Source: Lentibacillus sp. Marseille-P4043
GTDB lineage: Bacteria > Bacillota > Bacilli > Bacillales > Amphibacillaceae
Reading direction: 5' to 3'
DNA length: 64,000 bases
Assembly (NCBI RefSeq): GCF_900258515.1
Contig: NZ_LT984884.1
Location: 1,796,549-1,860,548 of the forward strand
In this document: positions 17,201 through 25,528 of the stretch, piece by piece
How positions within the stretch are numbered: the first letter of the stretch is position 1
How the letters are laid out: every line of letters begins with the position of its first letter
Translations under genes and position numbers: made by a program
Notes under the pieces: generated by a model
The model's database searches: none
What the model saw: the letters and a program-made list of their open reading frames with translations, nothing else
Told to the model about the DNA's origin: nothing

Positions 17201-18042
17201 AAGGCGTGATGATTCAAGGCACAGCATCTAATGTAGGTAAAAGTTTGCTTGTAACAGCAATCTGTCGGATCTTAGCTAATGAAGGGTATACTGTTGCACC
17301 TTTTAAATCCCAGAACATGTCCAATTACACGTATTTTTTGAAGGATGGAGCGGAAATTTCACGGTCTCAAGCGTTACAGGCAGAGGCAGCAAAACAAGAA
17401 CCAACCATTTGGATGAATCCGATTATGCTGAAACCACGTTCTGATTTGCAAGCAGAGGTGGTTTTGCTTGGGAAGCCGGCAAACACGTTGTCTGGGCGGG
17501 ATTATCGGGATACTTTTTATGAAACGGGTTTGGAAGTCATTCACAAATCATTGACCAAACTAAGTAATGATTATGATGTCGTTGTAATGGAAGGTGCCGG
17601 GAGTCCGGTTGAGCTTAATTTAAAGGATAAAGAACTGGTTAACATGAAGGTGGCGGAAATCGCCGATGTACCCGTCCTCCTTGTTGCGGATATTGATAGG
17701 GGAGGGGTATTTGCCAGTATTGTGGGCACCTTAGAATTATTGCATCCAGAAGAAAGAGCACGTGTAAAGGGGATTATCATTAATAAGTTTCGTGGTGATC
17801 CGGCACTATTTGCGGATGGTATTCGCTGGATGGAAGAAAAAACCGGGATCCCTGTGTTGGGGCTTTTACCCCATGTGGAACATTTGATAGAAGCAGAAGA
17901 TTCACTATCTGATCAGCAAACTACGCCTAAAGCAGCAAATTCGATAACGGACAATAAATATGATGATTTGGCAGAAAAATTAAAAGCGCATCTGGATTGG
18001 CACCAAATAATTACCATTCTAAAACGGTGGAACACACAATGA
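17197..18042 (+). CDS. cobQ: Cobyric acid synthase, short form lacking the glutaminase domain
   Basis: Full-length CobQ/CbiP (about 490-510 residues) amidates four corrin side chains using ammonia from a C-terminal class I glutamine amidotransferase. This one has 281 residues. The synthetase domain is complete: P-loop [54 protein letters not shown]. After EDSL (about 249) the text jumps to [20 protein letters not shown], which matches the extreme C-terminus of full-length enzymes. The glutaminase domain is therefore missing from the middle. There is no frameshift, and codon use looks normal. The start is GTG in a GTGA overlap. Any function must use free ammonia, a partner, or differ from CobQ. 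Confidence 0.85.
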   Translation: MKGVMIQGTASNVGKSLLVTAICRILANEGYTVAPFKSQNMSNYTYFLKDGAEISRSQALQAEAAKQEPTIWMNPIMLKPRSDLQAEVVLLGKPANTLSGRDYRDTFYETGLEVIHKSLTKLSNDYDVVVMEGAGSPVELNLKDKELVNMKVAEIADVPVLLVADIDRGGVFASIVGTLELLHPEERARVKGIIINKFRGDPALFADGIRWMEEKTGIPVLGLLPHVEHLIEAEDSLSDQQTTPKAANSITDNKYDDLAEKLKAHLDWHQIITILKRWNTQ

Positions 18043-18833
18043 AATCATATGTAAATGGATTAATTATTACGATACAATTTTTTAGTATTTTGCCAATCCA
18101 CCAAGAAGTTCCAATGACAGCTAAAAATTTGGAACGGGCAATTAGAATGTTTCCCTTATTTGGTCTGCTAATGGGGCTTACGTATGGTGGCTCGTTGTAC
18201 GGTCTTACCGAGTGGACGCTCTTTTCACCGCTCGCGATTGCATTTTTCATTTGGTTGCTGCCGATTATTCTAACTGGTGGGATCCACCTTGATGGTTGGA
18301 TGGATGCTAGTGACGCATTTTTCTCCTATCGTGATCAGACGAAACGGCTTGAAATTATGAATGACCCGAGAATCGGTGCGTTCGGTGTGCTAAGTGTCAT
18401 CGTGTTACTTAGTGCCAAATTTCTATTTATCTATGAAATCATGCTTGGACTCAAGTTTCATTCTATTGTTCTGATCATTTTTGTACCGTTTTTTAGCAGA
18501 ATAGTAATGGGAATGATGCTCGCATTAGTACATCCCGCCAAAGAAACGGGGCTCGGACATTTATTTCAGCAATCTTGTAAGCGCTCAACGTTATGGAGCT
18601 ATTTTATTTACCTTATCCTATTTACCTTTATAGGTTGGTTTACGGGTATACCAATCTTGTTGATGGTTATGGGGATGTTTCTCGTTGCGCTTATGCTTTT
18701 TCTAGTTATCCGCAAAAAAGTTCGTAAATGGTTTGGTGGCATAACTGGAGATGTTGTTGGCGCATCAATGGAAGGGGTGGAAGTCTGCTTATGGATGATG
18801 ATTTGGCTATTACATTATTACGGCATGGGATGA
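18039..18833 (+). CDS. cobS: Cobalamin 5-prime-phosphate synthase
   Basis: The membrane enzyme that joins adenosyl-GDP-cobinamide with alpha-ribazole (phosphate) to give cobalamin (phosphate). It has 264 residues and multiple hydrophobic helices. Seen are FFSILPI near residue 15, [15 protein letters not shown] near 85 (the acidic metal site), [10 protein letters not shown], and [10 protein letters not shown] near the end. ATG 18039 overlaps the short cobQ stop (ATGA). Confidence 0.93.
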   Translation: MKSYVNGLIITIQFFSILPIHQEVPMTAKNLERAIRMFPLFGLLMGLTYGGSLYGLTEWTLFSPLAIAFFIWLLPIILTGGIHLDGWMDASDAFFSYRDQTKRLEIMNDPRIGAFGVLSVIVLLSAKFLFIYEIMLGLKFHSIVLIIFVPFFSRIVMGMMLALVHPAKETGLGHLFQQSCKRSTLWSYFIYLILFTFIGWFTGIPILLMVMGMFLVALMLFLVIRKKVRKWFGGITGDVVGASMEGVEVCLWMMIWLLHYYGMG

Positions 18834-19408
18834 CAACCGCGAATCAAAAGGGAACATATATTGGCTGGACGGATACGCCTTTGAGTACTAAAGGGTGTAA
18901 CGATCTTTGTATAAACCTACCAAAACAGGATCTAATATTTTCTAGTGATTTAACCCGTTGTCTGGAAACAGCAGCAATTCTATTTCCCAGTCAGCCTGTC
19001 CAGGCATTGAAGGAAATGAGAGAAATGAACTTTGGTGCTTGGGAAGGCAAAACATATGATCAACTAAAACATCTGCCAGCATATCGACATTGGCTTGACA
19101 ACCCATATACAGCGAGTCCTGACGGTGGTGAGTCTTTTGCAGCATTTGGTGACAGAATACGTACGGGATTTACCATGGTAAAAAAACAGATTCTCGATTC
19201 AGATGCTAAAGATAGTGCTATTGTGACTCACGGCGGTGTTATTCGCTATTTATTGTCTGTTTTCTCAGGGCAAAACAGGTCCTTTTTTGAATGGAAAATC
19301 CCTTATGGCGGGGGTTACCGGTTGTGTTGGTTAAAGGATGATTTTAGGAGGGAAAAAGCATGCACATTGTTACAGGCGGTGCCTACAATGGAAAATCCGC
19401 GTGGGTGA
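18791..19408 (+). CDS. cobC: Alpha-ribazole phosphatase, histidine phosphatase family
   Basis: CobC removes the phosphate from alpha-ribazole 5-prime-phosphate or cobalamin phosphate, 205 residues. The catalytic RHG is at 11-13 ([10 protein letters not shown]). GYTYIGWTDTPLS-like text, FSSDLTRCLETA, and a second His in VTHGGVIRYL complete the phosphohistidine site. The frame is open further upstream within cobS, but ATG 18791 gives the normal N-terminus. It overlaps cobS by 43 bases and the next gene by 49 bases, an unusually deep overlap. Confidence 0.9.
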   Translation: MDDDLAITLLRHGMTTANQKGTYIGWTDTPLSTKGCNDLCINLPKQDLIFSSDLTRCLETAAILFPSQPVQALKEMREMNFGAWEGKTYDQLKHLPAYRHWLDNPYTASPDGGESFAAFGDRIRTGFTMVKKQILDSDAKDSAIVTHGGVIRYLLSVFSGQNRSFFEWKIPYGGGYRLCWLKDDFRREKACTLLQAVPTMENPRG

Positions 19409-19797
19409 GGAAATTTTACCAGCTTGACAATGTCTCAAATTGGCACTGGATAGCTGCTTACGATGAAACATGCCCGAAAGATTTGGCTGCATTTGGACAG
19501 GATTTAATCGTCTTAAATGGTGTTGAGCATTGGGTGTACAAATGGTCGGAAACGCAAAGTATAAGCGAAATTCGAGATTTTGGACGGGCTATCATAAGCA
19601 ATTGGGTAAATTGGGAAGATGAAAAAGCTTGCCGGAAACTCGTGGTCATTGGATCTGATATCTCCAAAGGAATCGTGCCAATGGAGCAACAAATGCGGGC
19701 ATGGCGGGATGCGACAGGTTGGTTTTATCAGGACTTAGTGGAAAAGTGTGATCGTTTGGACATGATCTGGTATGGGGTCCAAACACAACTAAAATAA
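19360..19797 (+). CDS. CobU-like P-loop protein, short paralogue
   Basis: A 145-residue relative of cobinamide kinase. It keeps a P-loop (GGAYNGKS, residues 6-13) and a C-terminal half resembling CobU (VVIGSDISKGIVPMEQQMR, then the GWFYQDLVEKCDRLDMIWYG helix). It lacks the HxxQR region that carries the GMP-binding His of CobU, replacing it with a short stretch. It could be a cobinamide or alpha-ribazole-related kinase without guanylyltransferase activity, or a regulator. It starts inside cobC with AGGAGG upstream. Family membership is likely; function is not known to me. Confidence 0.7.
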   Translation: MHIVTGGAYNGKSAWVRKFYQLDNVSNWHWIAAYDETCPKDLAAFGQDLIVLNGVEHWVYKWSETQSISEIRDFGRAIISNWVNWEDEKACRKLVVIGSDISKGIVPMEQQMRAWRDATGWFYQDLVEKCDRLDMIWYGVQTQLK

Positions 19798-19816
19798 TTA
19801 TTTCGGAGGGAAAAAC

Positions 19817-20404
19817 ATGCGAATTTATACAAGAACAGGTGATAAAGGACAAACAGCTTTGATTGGTGGGCGAGTTGATAAGGATGACATTCGTGTCGAG
19901 GCATACGGAACGGTTGATGAATTAAATAGTTTTGTTGGAAAAATAGTGACGGAATTGGATCCAAACCAGTTCTCCGATATTCTAGAGGATCTTGAAAAAA
20001 TTCAGCACGAACTATTTGATTGTGGCGGCGATTTAGCAAGCGTTTCTAAAAGAAGACCATTAAAGCTTGCAGAAGAAACAATTGACTATTTGGAGGAAAA
20101 AATCGATCAGCTTATCGACCAGGCACCAGAAGTGGAGCGGTTTATTTTGCCAGGTGGTACCAAACCGGCAGCCTCGATTCATATTGCTCGGACAATTACG
20201 AGAAGGGCAGAGCGGATGGTTGTCCGTCTTATGAAACACGAGCAACTAGAATCAAATGTACCACTCAAGTATTTAAATCGACTTTCTGATTATTTCTTTG
20301 CCCTGGCAAGGGTTGTCAATGCAAGAATGGGCGTTGCGGATGTTGAATATGTTCGAAGTGCCAAGGTGTTCCGCAATGGTAAACGGAAGGAGAAGGGAGA
20401 GTGA
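19817..20404 (+). CDS. pduO: Cob(I)alamin adenosyltransferase, PduO type
   Basis: It transfers the 5-prime-deoxyadenosyl group of ATP to cob(I)alamin or cob(I)inamide. It has 195 residues and a helical-bundle fold. Seen are the N-terminal ATP loop YTRTGDKGQTALIGG, EAYGTVDELNSFVG, LPGGTKPAASIHIARTITRRAER near residue 115 and RLSDYFFALAR near 160. B. subtilis YvqK is the same family. It adenosylates imported corrinoid before the CbiZ, CobU and CobS steps. GTGA overlap with the next gene. Confidence 0.93.
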   Translation: MRIYTRTGDKGQTALIGGRVDKDDIRVEAYGTVDELNSFVGKIVTELDPNQFSDILEDLEKIQHELFDCGGDLASVSKRRPLKLAEETIDYLEEKIDQLIDQAPEVERFILPGGTKPAASIHIARTITRRAERMVVRLMKHEQLESNVPLKYLNRLSDYFFALARVVNARMGVADVEYVRSAKVFRNGKRKEKGE

Positions 20405-20889
20405 CGACGAAAAAACTATGCCTGTTGGCTCTGTTTATCGCACTTTCGGTCATTGGTGCGATGATCAAAATCCCTTCATTTGTTGGCAGCATAGCACTTG
20501 ATGCGTTTCCAGCTTTGCTTGCTGCTGTTTTGATTAGCAAGCAAATGGGAGCGCTTGTTGCAGGCTTCGGGCATCTTATGTCAGCGCTTATTGCAGGCAT
20601 GCCGCTAGGGCCGCTGCATGTGATTATTGCTTTGGAAATGGCAATCATTGTTTGGTTCTTTAGCGTTATTTATTTGTCAGGAAAAAGAAAGCTAGCCGGT
20701 CTATTTTTTGTTTTCAGCAACAGTTTACTCGCAGCATTACCGATGTTGTTTTTACTAGGAATTTCTTTTTACCTTGCCGTTCTGCCTTCATTGTTAATTG
20801 GAGCGGTAGTTAATGCGGGTGTTGCCCTGTTGTTTATTCCAAAGTTTGTCACGCTATTTCATGGAAAAATAGTGGAGATGTTGAAATGA
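20401..20889 (+). CDS. cblT: ECF transporter S component, probable alpha-ribazole transporter
   Basis: A small membrane protein, 162 residues with about five or six helices and no ATPase domain, typical of an energy-coupling-factor substrate-binding subunit. It would need the shared EcfA/A-prime/T module encoded elsewhere. Its place between pduO and the kinase CblS, under the B12 riboswitch, matches the CblT-CblS pair described in Firmicutes for alpha-ribazole salvage. No cobT is present, so imported alpha-ribazole would supply the lower ligand. GTG start overlaps the pduO stop. Named by context and general architecture. Confidence 0.75.
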   Translation: MTTKKLCLLALFIALSVIGAMIKIPSFVGSIALDAFPALLAAVLISKQMGALVAGFGHLMSALIAGMPLGPLHVIIALEMAIIVWFFSVIYLSGKRKLAGLFFVFSNSLLAALPMLFLLGISFYLAVLPSLLIGAVVNAGVALLFIPKFVTLFHGKIVEMLK

Positions 20890-21614
20890 AAAGGGATGCG
20901 TTAATTGTACCGTTTGATCAAAATACCGATATTGTCATCGCTTGCGATAATAGTGGCTCCATTGGAATGAAACTAGCTGACAATGTTTCTGTACCCTATG
21001 ATATTGTAGCCTATTTTGCCTTTCGCGTTGCATATATGGAGTGTGCTGCTGCAGGGGGTTTTCCGTTTTCAGTCACACTGCAAAATTTTAATGACGAACA
21101 GACATGGCCTTCGCTGATTGCAGGAATAAAGCAAGGAACGGATGAATTAGGAATTGCCGAACTCCCGATTACAGGCAGTACCGAATCCAATTTTTCCTTG
21201 TCACAATCAGCAACAGGGATTACCGTGTTAGGGAAGCGGCAACGTAATGAAGAACAGTCGTATGCTAATCATCAAGCAGTATCTGTTGCTGTTATCGGAA
21301 GCCCATTAGTCGGTGAAGAAGTCATCCAACAAAAAGAAGCAGTCGCACCACTTAATTTGTTTCAATGGTATTGTGAGCATAATAGTGTTTTAAGCGTTGT
21401 TCCAGTTGGGTCGAAAGGTATTTTATATGAACTGAAGCAACTATTTCCAAATTCGTCCCTGCATTTTTCGAGTGATCTTGATTTGAAAAAATCATCAGGC
21501 CCCGCTACGTGCTTTATTGCTGTGTATAAAAAGGATGAGCATCAGACAATTAAGTCAAAAGCAGTTCAGTTGTTTCATCGTGTTGCGGTTGAAGGTGGGG
21601 AACTGTATAGCTGA
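20886..21614 (+). CDS. cblS: Alpha-ribazole kinase (PurM/ThiL-like)
   Basis: A 242-residue protein with the N-terminal pattern of the AIR synthase/ThiL superfamily: DIVIACDNSGSIG near residue 17, then VSVPYDIVAYFAFRVA, with Ala/Gly-rich GGFPFSVTLQNF near 60 and ITGSTESNF near 98. CblS phosphorylates imported alpha-ribazole so CobS can use it. The 4-base overlap with cblT supports joint function. It is the last gene of the salvage operon; hairpins follow at 21732 and 21834. Confidence 0.8.
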   Translation: MKRDALIVPFDQNTDIVIACDNSGSIGMKLADNVSVPYDIVAYFAFRVAYMECAAAGGFPFSVTLQNFNDEQTWPSLIAGIKQGTDELGIAELPITGSTESNFSLSQSATGITVLGKRQRNEEQSYANHQAVSVAVIGSPLVGEEVIQQKEAVAPLNLFQWYCEHNSVLSVVPVGSKGILYELKQLFPNSSLHFSSDLDLKKSSGPATCFIAVYKKDEHQTIKSKAVQLFHRVAVEGGELYS

Positions 21615-21731
21615 GAGCGGACTGGTGGGCGGTGATCTCTAGTAGAATAAATATACTAATTTAGAAAAGTGCCCAATATAAACTAACGGGTTCTCTATAA
21701 GGTTGCAAAACAACAAATAACAATATAAATG

Positions 21732-21769
21732 GGGTGCAAAATCACATACAGTATCGCACCCTTATTTTT
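21732..21769 (+). terminator. Probable terminator after cblS
   Basis: GGGTGC pairs with GCACCC across about 18 bases, followed by TTATTTTTG, 118 bases after cblS and within the left arm of the palindromic element. The stem is short for the loop size. Confidence 0.5.
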
Positions 21770-21833
21770 GTAGTTATATCAATGCATTTGGCTATTTGTT
21801 GGTTAAAATAGCATGATAAATAGCAATAACTTT

Positions 21834-21874
21834 AGCAGAGTGGGAATAGATATTCTCACTCTGCTATTTTATTT
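21834..21874 (+). terminator. Strong terminator hairpin downstream of the cobalamin operon
   Basis: AGCAGAGTGnGAATA pairs with TATTCnCACTCTGCT in a nearly perfect 14-bp stem, followed by ATTTTATTT. Confidence 0.75.
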
Positions 21875-22038
21875 GATAAACTACCAGTTATTTTACAAGT
21901 GGAAATCAAAAAGGGCCGGTTCCGATTGTAGATGACATAAATTTTATATTGTTGACTCTCACATCCTCGCTTAATTTAGTGCTGGAAAACCGCTCCGGCA
22001 GAATACTTCGCTTTCCGCGGGCACGGCCTCAGCCTCCT

Positions 22039-22097
22039 TGCCCCGGCGAGGGGTATGTCGACGTTGTCCGCAAAGGACGGTTTTAGTCGACCTTCCT
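22039..22097. other. Conserved hairpin module inside palindromic element copy 1
   Basis: TGCCCC-GGCGA-GGGG, then GTCGAC-GTTG-TCC-GCAAA-GGA, then TTTTAGTCGAC. The TCC/GGA and GTCGAC/GTCGAC pairs appear as GGC/GCC and CCGAC/GTCGG in the module at 36417, so pairing is kept while sequence changes. Confidence 0.6.
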
Positions 22098-22532
22098 TTT
22101 CAAATCACTCTGCGGGGTCTTCGGACACGTGCTGTTCCCGCAGGAGTCTACGTATTCTGCCTACGCTAGTTAAGATTATCTAACTTAAAATTGTTGTCCC
22201 TGATTGCTATCCAGCGGAAGAAAAACACGGAGACTCCTGTGGGAGAAGAGGCCTAGGTGAGACCCCGCAGTGCGACAGCACGAGGAGGCTCATCAGCCGC
22301 CCACGGAAAGCGCAGTGTTTTTCTGGAGCGGCCATTTGTAGCAGAACCAGAAATCTCCCAATAAATTTTCTATCACCAACAAATATTAGAAGTTAATACT
22401 ACTGTGAATTGCCCTGATGTTTTTGTGAATTTTCTGTGATTTGAGATGTTTTTCTCTTGTTTGCACCTCTAAAGAGAACCCGTTACAATATAAACTGGGC
22501 ACTTTTATTTTAAAGGGGAATCTGTTAAACAC

Positions 22533-22913
22533 TTAAACCTGCTTCAAATTTCGTATTTTTCCTTCTTGTTCAATGGATCGTACTGAGAGTGTTTCAAGTA
22601 TTTTTTCATGACGGTTTTGATTGTTGGAGAGGTCATTCAGTTTTTCTGAATTGCGGACTATTTGTTCAAAGTTACGATCAATTTGCTTGGCCATGGATTC
22701 AATGTCCTTTTTGGTAGCCATAGAACTGAGATCATCTTTTGTGGCCATGGATTCAATGTCTTTTTTAGTAGCCATGGAACTAAGATCATCTTTCGTAGCC
22801 ATAGAACTGAGATCATCCTTCGTAGCCATGTATTCTAAATCTCTCTTCATAGCCATATTGGATTTTATATCCTTTATTTCATTTACCATTTGCTGTAATA
22901 ATTGCTCGCTCAT
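22533..22913 (-). CDS. Hypothetical coiled-coil protein with 9-residue tandem repeats
   Basis: A 126-residue charged protein with no signal peptide or membrane segment. Residues about 29-73 contain five copies of a nine-residue repeat of the form M-A-T-K-[DK]-D-[LI]-[SE]-S, encoded by 27-bp tandem repeats, giving a continuous amphipathic helix. The C-terminal part (NFEQIVRNSEKLNDLSN, then HEKILETLSVRS) is also predicted coiled coil. The start has an excellent GAGGAGGTGA site. Small repeat-bearing coiled-coil proteins of this type occur in Bacilli, sometimes phage-related, but I do not recognise a function. Repeat number may vary among strains. Confidence 0.7.
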   Translation of the reverse strand: MSEQLLQQMVNEIKDIKSNMAMKRDLEYMATKDDLSSMATKDDLSSMATKKDIESMATKDDLSSMATKKDIESMAKQIDRNFEQIVRNSEKLNDLSNNQNRHEKILETLSVRSIEQEGKIRNLKQV

Positions 22914-23311
22914 TTTTTCACCTCCTCTAAAGATGTTTTTTCTAGTATACCATGTACATAAACTATCAACAATTTACGAAAAATGTTCTTGATAGAGATA
23001 AAATCATTTTTTATCAATGGATTTAGTGTTGAAATTAGTATTCTAGATAGATGTTCTAGGAAAGTGCACCTAGATAATAGTTAAATTCCTTTTTTTAGAT
23101 TATTTTTCGATTACGAAATTTTCCGCCCATCCCTTGAAAGTGAAGTATATACGGGATACGGGGCAAAAAGCACAAACAATCAAAATTATATTTCCAAGCC
23201 AAATAACTTGTAAACACGTAACAATAATTAGTATCATGTATTGTATAGTAAAGTACTAGGAATTAAATTACGTTAAAATACATTGTTAAAATCGGGAAGG
23301 TGTCTTGGACG
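22914..23311 (+). promoter_or_regulatory. Intergenic region with candidate cysK promoter
   Basis: 398 bases between divergent genes. TTGTAA and TATCAT, 18 bases apart at about 23210-23239, could be the cysK promoter; GGAATTA just downstream (about 23259) resembles one half of a cysteine-regulator site. No riboswitch or T-box pattern was recognised. Confidence 0.35.
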
Positions 23312-24232
23312 ATGAAAGTTGTTAACAATATGACAGAATTGATGGGGGATACACCTGTTGTAAAATTGAACAGACTTGTCCCGGAAGATGTGGCAGATGT
23401 TTTTGTTAAATTAGAAATGTTTAACCCAAGCAAAAGTGTTAAAGACCGTGCGGCAATAAACATGATTCGTGTCGCGGAAGAACAAGGGTTGATTAAGTCA
23501 GGTGGAACCATTATTGAGCCGACAAGTGGGAACACTGGAATAGGGCTTGCGATGGCTTCTGCAGCTAAAGGATACCAGGCAATTATGGTCATGCCTGATA
23601 ATAGTACGATGGAAAGAAGAAATATTTTGCAAGCCTTTGGAGCAAAGGTTGTCTTAACCCCAAGTGAGGAAAAAATGCCTGGTTGTATTAAAAAGGCCAT
23701 GGAACTGCAAAACGAAATCCCTGGCAGTTTTATTCCGCAACAATTCCAGAACCAGGCAAATGCCGACATTCACAGAATCACAACGGCACTGGAAATTTAC
23801 GATCAAATGGATGGTAACCTTGATGCATTTGTTTGCACTGCAGGAACAGGTGGAACCGTTACTGGAACAGGTGAAGTATTAAAGGAAAAACTGCCAGAAC
23901 TGTCGATAACCATTGCAGAACCAAAAGGATCGCCTGTTTTATCTGGAGGAAAACCTGGAAAACATAAGTTGGTTGGAACGAGCCCAGGCTTTGTCCCAGA
24001 AATTTTAAACACAGATATTTACGATGAAATTATGCTAATTGAAGATGATATAGCAGTTGATATGTTTAAGAAACTACCAAGGACGGAAGGGTTATTTGTT
24101 GGCTTATCTGGTGCAGCATCAATTTATACAGGAATTGAAGTTGCTAAACGATTAGGGAAAGGTAAGCGGGTATTGTGTATTGCTCCTGATACTGGTGAGC
24201 GGTATTTGAGCATGGGTTTATTTGATGAATAA
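23312..24232 (+). CDS. cysK: Cysteine synthase (O-acetylserine thiol-lyase)
   Basis: A cytoplasmic PLP enzyme that makes cysteine from O-acetylserine and sulfide, 306 residues, the usual size. The PLP lysine is K44 in NPSKSVKDR; the substrate loop is PTSGNTGIG; the phosphate-binding glycine loop is TAGTGGTVTGTG; and the PLP-ring Ser lies near SGAASIYTG. An in-frame GTG at 23300 is less likely than ATG 23312, which is 10 bases from GGAAGG. It is a single-gene unit with a strong terminator. Cystathionine beta-synthase-like paralogues (MccA) are the nearest alternative. Confidence 0.92.
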   Translation: MKVVNNMTELMGDTPVVKLNRLVPEDVADVFVKLEMFNPSKSVKDRAAINMIRVAEEQGLIKSGGTIIEPTSGNTGIGLAMASAAKGYQAIMVMPDNSTMERRNILQAFGAKVVLTPSEEKMPGCIKKAMELQNEIPGSFIPQQFQNQANADIHRITTALEIYDQMDGNLDAFVCTAGTGGTVTGTGEVLKEKLPELSITIAEPKGSPVLSGGKPGKHKLVGTSPGFVPEILNTDIYDEIMLIEDDIAVDMFKKLPRTEGLFVGLSGAASIYTGIEVAKRLGKGKRVLCIAPDTGERYLSMGLFDE

Positions 24233-24238
24233 AAAGAA

Positions 24239-24277
24239 AAGCAGCACCGATCTTACTCAAGATTGGTGCTGCTTTTT
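24239..24277 (+). terminator. Terminator of cysK
   Basis: AGCAGCACC-GATCTT pairs with AAGATT-GGTGCTGCT, followed by TTTTAAATTT. The remaining 290 bases up to the next gene show nothing I can assign. Confidence 0.9.
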
Positions 24278-24568
24278 AAATTTAGCAAAATCCCCATTCT
24301 ATTTCTTCGCTCATAAGCCAAAATGACTACTTCCATAAATTAGAAGTTTTACAAAACTATCCCCATAACAAGCAAAACCATCAGAATCTATCGTATTTGG
24401 TAGATATCTGTAATAAATGAACGGATGATGGAAATTATGTAACTCTTAGTCCATTATTAGCCTTTCTATTATTAGTGGTGCACATTAATTGGATTTTTCT
24501 AAAAAATGAATCTTTGTTAAAGTTAATGAATACGTATTAGTTAATACTACTTAAGGGGGACAAAAGTA

Positions 24569-25369
24569 ATGCAAAAGAAAAGCAGAAAATTTCTAGGCTT
24601 CATTTTGTTTTCATTATTAATTATCGGACTAGCCGCATGTGGATCTGACAATGAAGCAGATGGATCGGAAAAAGAGGATGGGAATGGGTTAAAAGACGAA
24701 TATACAGTTGTTAGTGATACATCGTTTGTTCCATTTGAATTTAAAGAAGACGGTGAATATGTTGGCTTCGATATTGATCTTATTAATGCGATTGCCGATG
24801 AAGTCGGATTTGAAATCAATTTGGAAACGACCAATTTTGACGGGATTATACCTGGTTTACAGACGGGTCAATTTGATATTGCCTTAGCAGGTATCGGTAT
24901 TACAGAAGAGCGGGCAAAGAAAATTGATTACAGTGATCCGTATTATGAATCCGGTTTACGTATTGGTGTAGCGGTTGATAATGACGAAATAAAAGGTATG
25001 GAAGATTTGGAAGGGAAGACAATTGCGACACGACTTGGATCAACGAGTTCTGCCTACATTAAGGAAAACATTGACGGTGCAGAGGCAAATCAATATGAAC
25101 AGCTTGACCAGGCATACCTTGCTGTTGAAAATGGCAGTGCCGATGCGATTTTGTATGATGCACCAAACGTTGCCTATTATATTCAAACAAAAGGTGAGGA
25201 CAGTCTAAAAATGGTTGGCGACCTTTACGAGGCTGAGAATTATGGAATCGCTTTTGCGAAAGATCAAGAGGAATTGGTTGATGCAGTTAATGAAGCATTG
25301 AAAACAATGAAGGAAAATGGAAAGTATGATGAAATCTATGAAAAATGGTTCGGGGAAAAACCTGAATAG
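24569..25369 (+). CDS. glnH: Amino acid ABC transporter substrate-binding lipoprotein (GlnH-like)
   Basis: An extracellular receptor for polar amino acids, 266 residues. Lipobox LAAC gives the lipidated Cys at 24, followed by an acidic linker. The SBP_bac_3 core is clear: FVPFEFKEDGEYVGFDIDLINAIA near 52, FDGIIPGLQTGQFDIALAGIGIT near 90, and the closing YDEIYEKWFG. Glutamine is the likely ligand by similarity to GlnH, but arginine or cystine cannot be excluded. A terminator between this gene and the permease should yield excess receptor. Confidence 0.88.
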   Translation: MQKKSRKFLGFILFSLLIIGLAACGSDNEADGSEKEDGNGLKDEYTVVSDTSFVPFEFKEDGEYVGFDIDLINAIADEVGFEINLETTNFDGIIPGLQTGQFDIALAGIGITEERAKKIDYSDPYYESGLRIGVAVDNDEIKGMEDLEGKTIATRLGSTSSAYIKENIDGAEANQYEQLDQAYLAVENGSADAILYDAPNVAYYIQTKGEDSLKMVGDLYEAENYGIAFAKDQEELVDAVNEALKTMKENGKYDEIYEKWFGEKPE

Positions 25370-25433
25370 ATTTAGGTAAGCGGACAAAATTGGGGCGTTT
25401 CTATGCAGCGTAATAGAACGCAGCTAATTACAA

Positions 25434-25467
25434 AAGGGTGTAACCATCCAATTGTTACACCCTTTTT
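25434..25467 (+). terminator. Intra-operon terminator between receptor and permease genes
   Basis: AAAGGGTGTAAC pairs with GTTACACCCTTT around a 9-base loop, then TT. It likely makes the receptor message more abundant than the permease message. Confidence 0.8.
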
Positions 25468-25528
25468 AACTTTTAATAGTTTAAATATCACCAGCTTTAG
25501 AGAAATTTAAACCAGGAGAGGTGAAAAA

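Larger units (their letters stand above)
21665..22507. repeat. Large palindromic repeat element, copy 1
   Basis: Outer inverted repeats: AAAAGTGCCCA...AACGGGTTCTCT at the left (21665-21696) is matched in reverse complement at 22473-22507. Inside, GC-rich blocks such as CGCTTTCCGCGGGC, GCGGGGTCTTCGG and GCAGGAGTCTACGTATTC mirror the right half (GGAGACTCC, GTGAGACCCCGC, GGAAAGCGCAGTG). A hairpin module at 22039-22097 recurs in copy 2 with paired changes. The element fills the gap between convergent genes and holds no credible coding frame. Confidence 0.8.
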
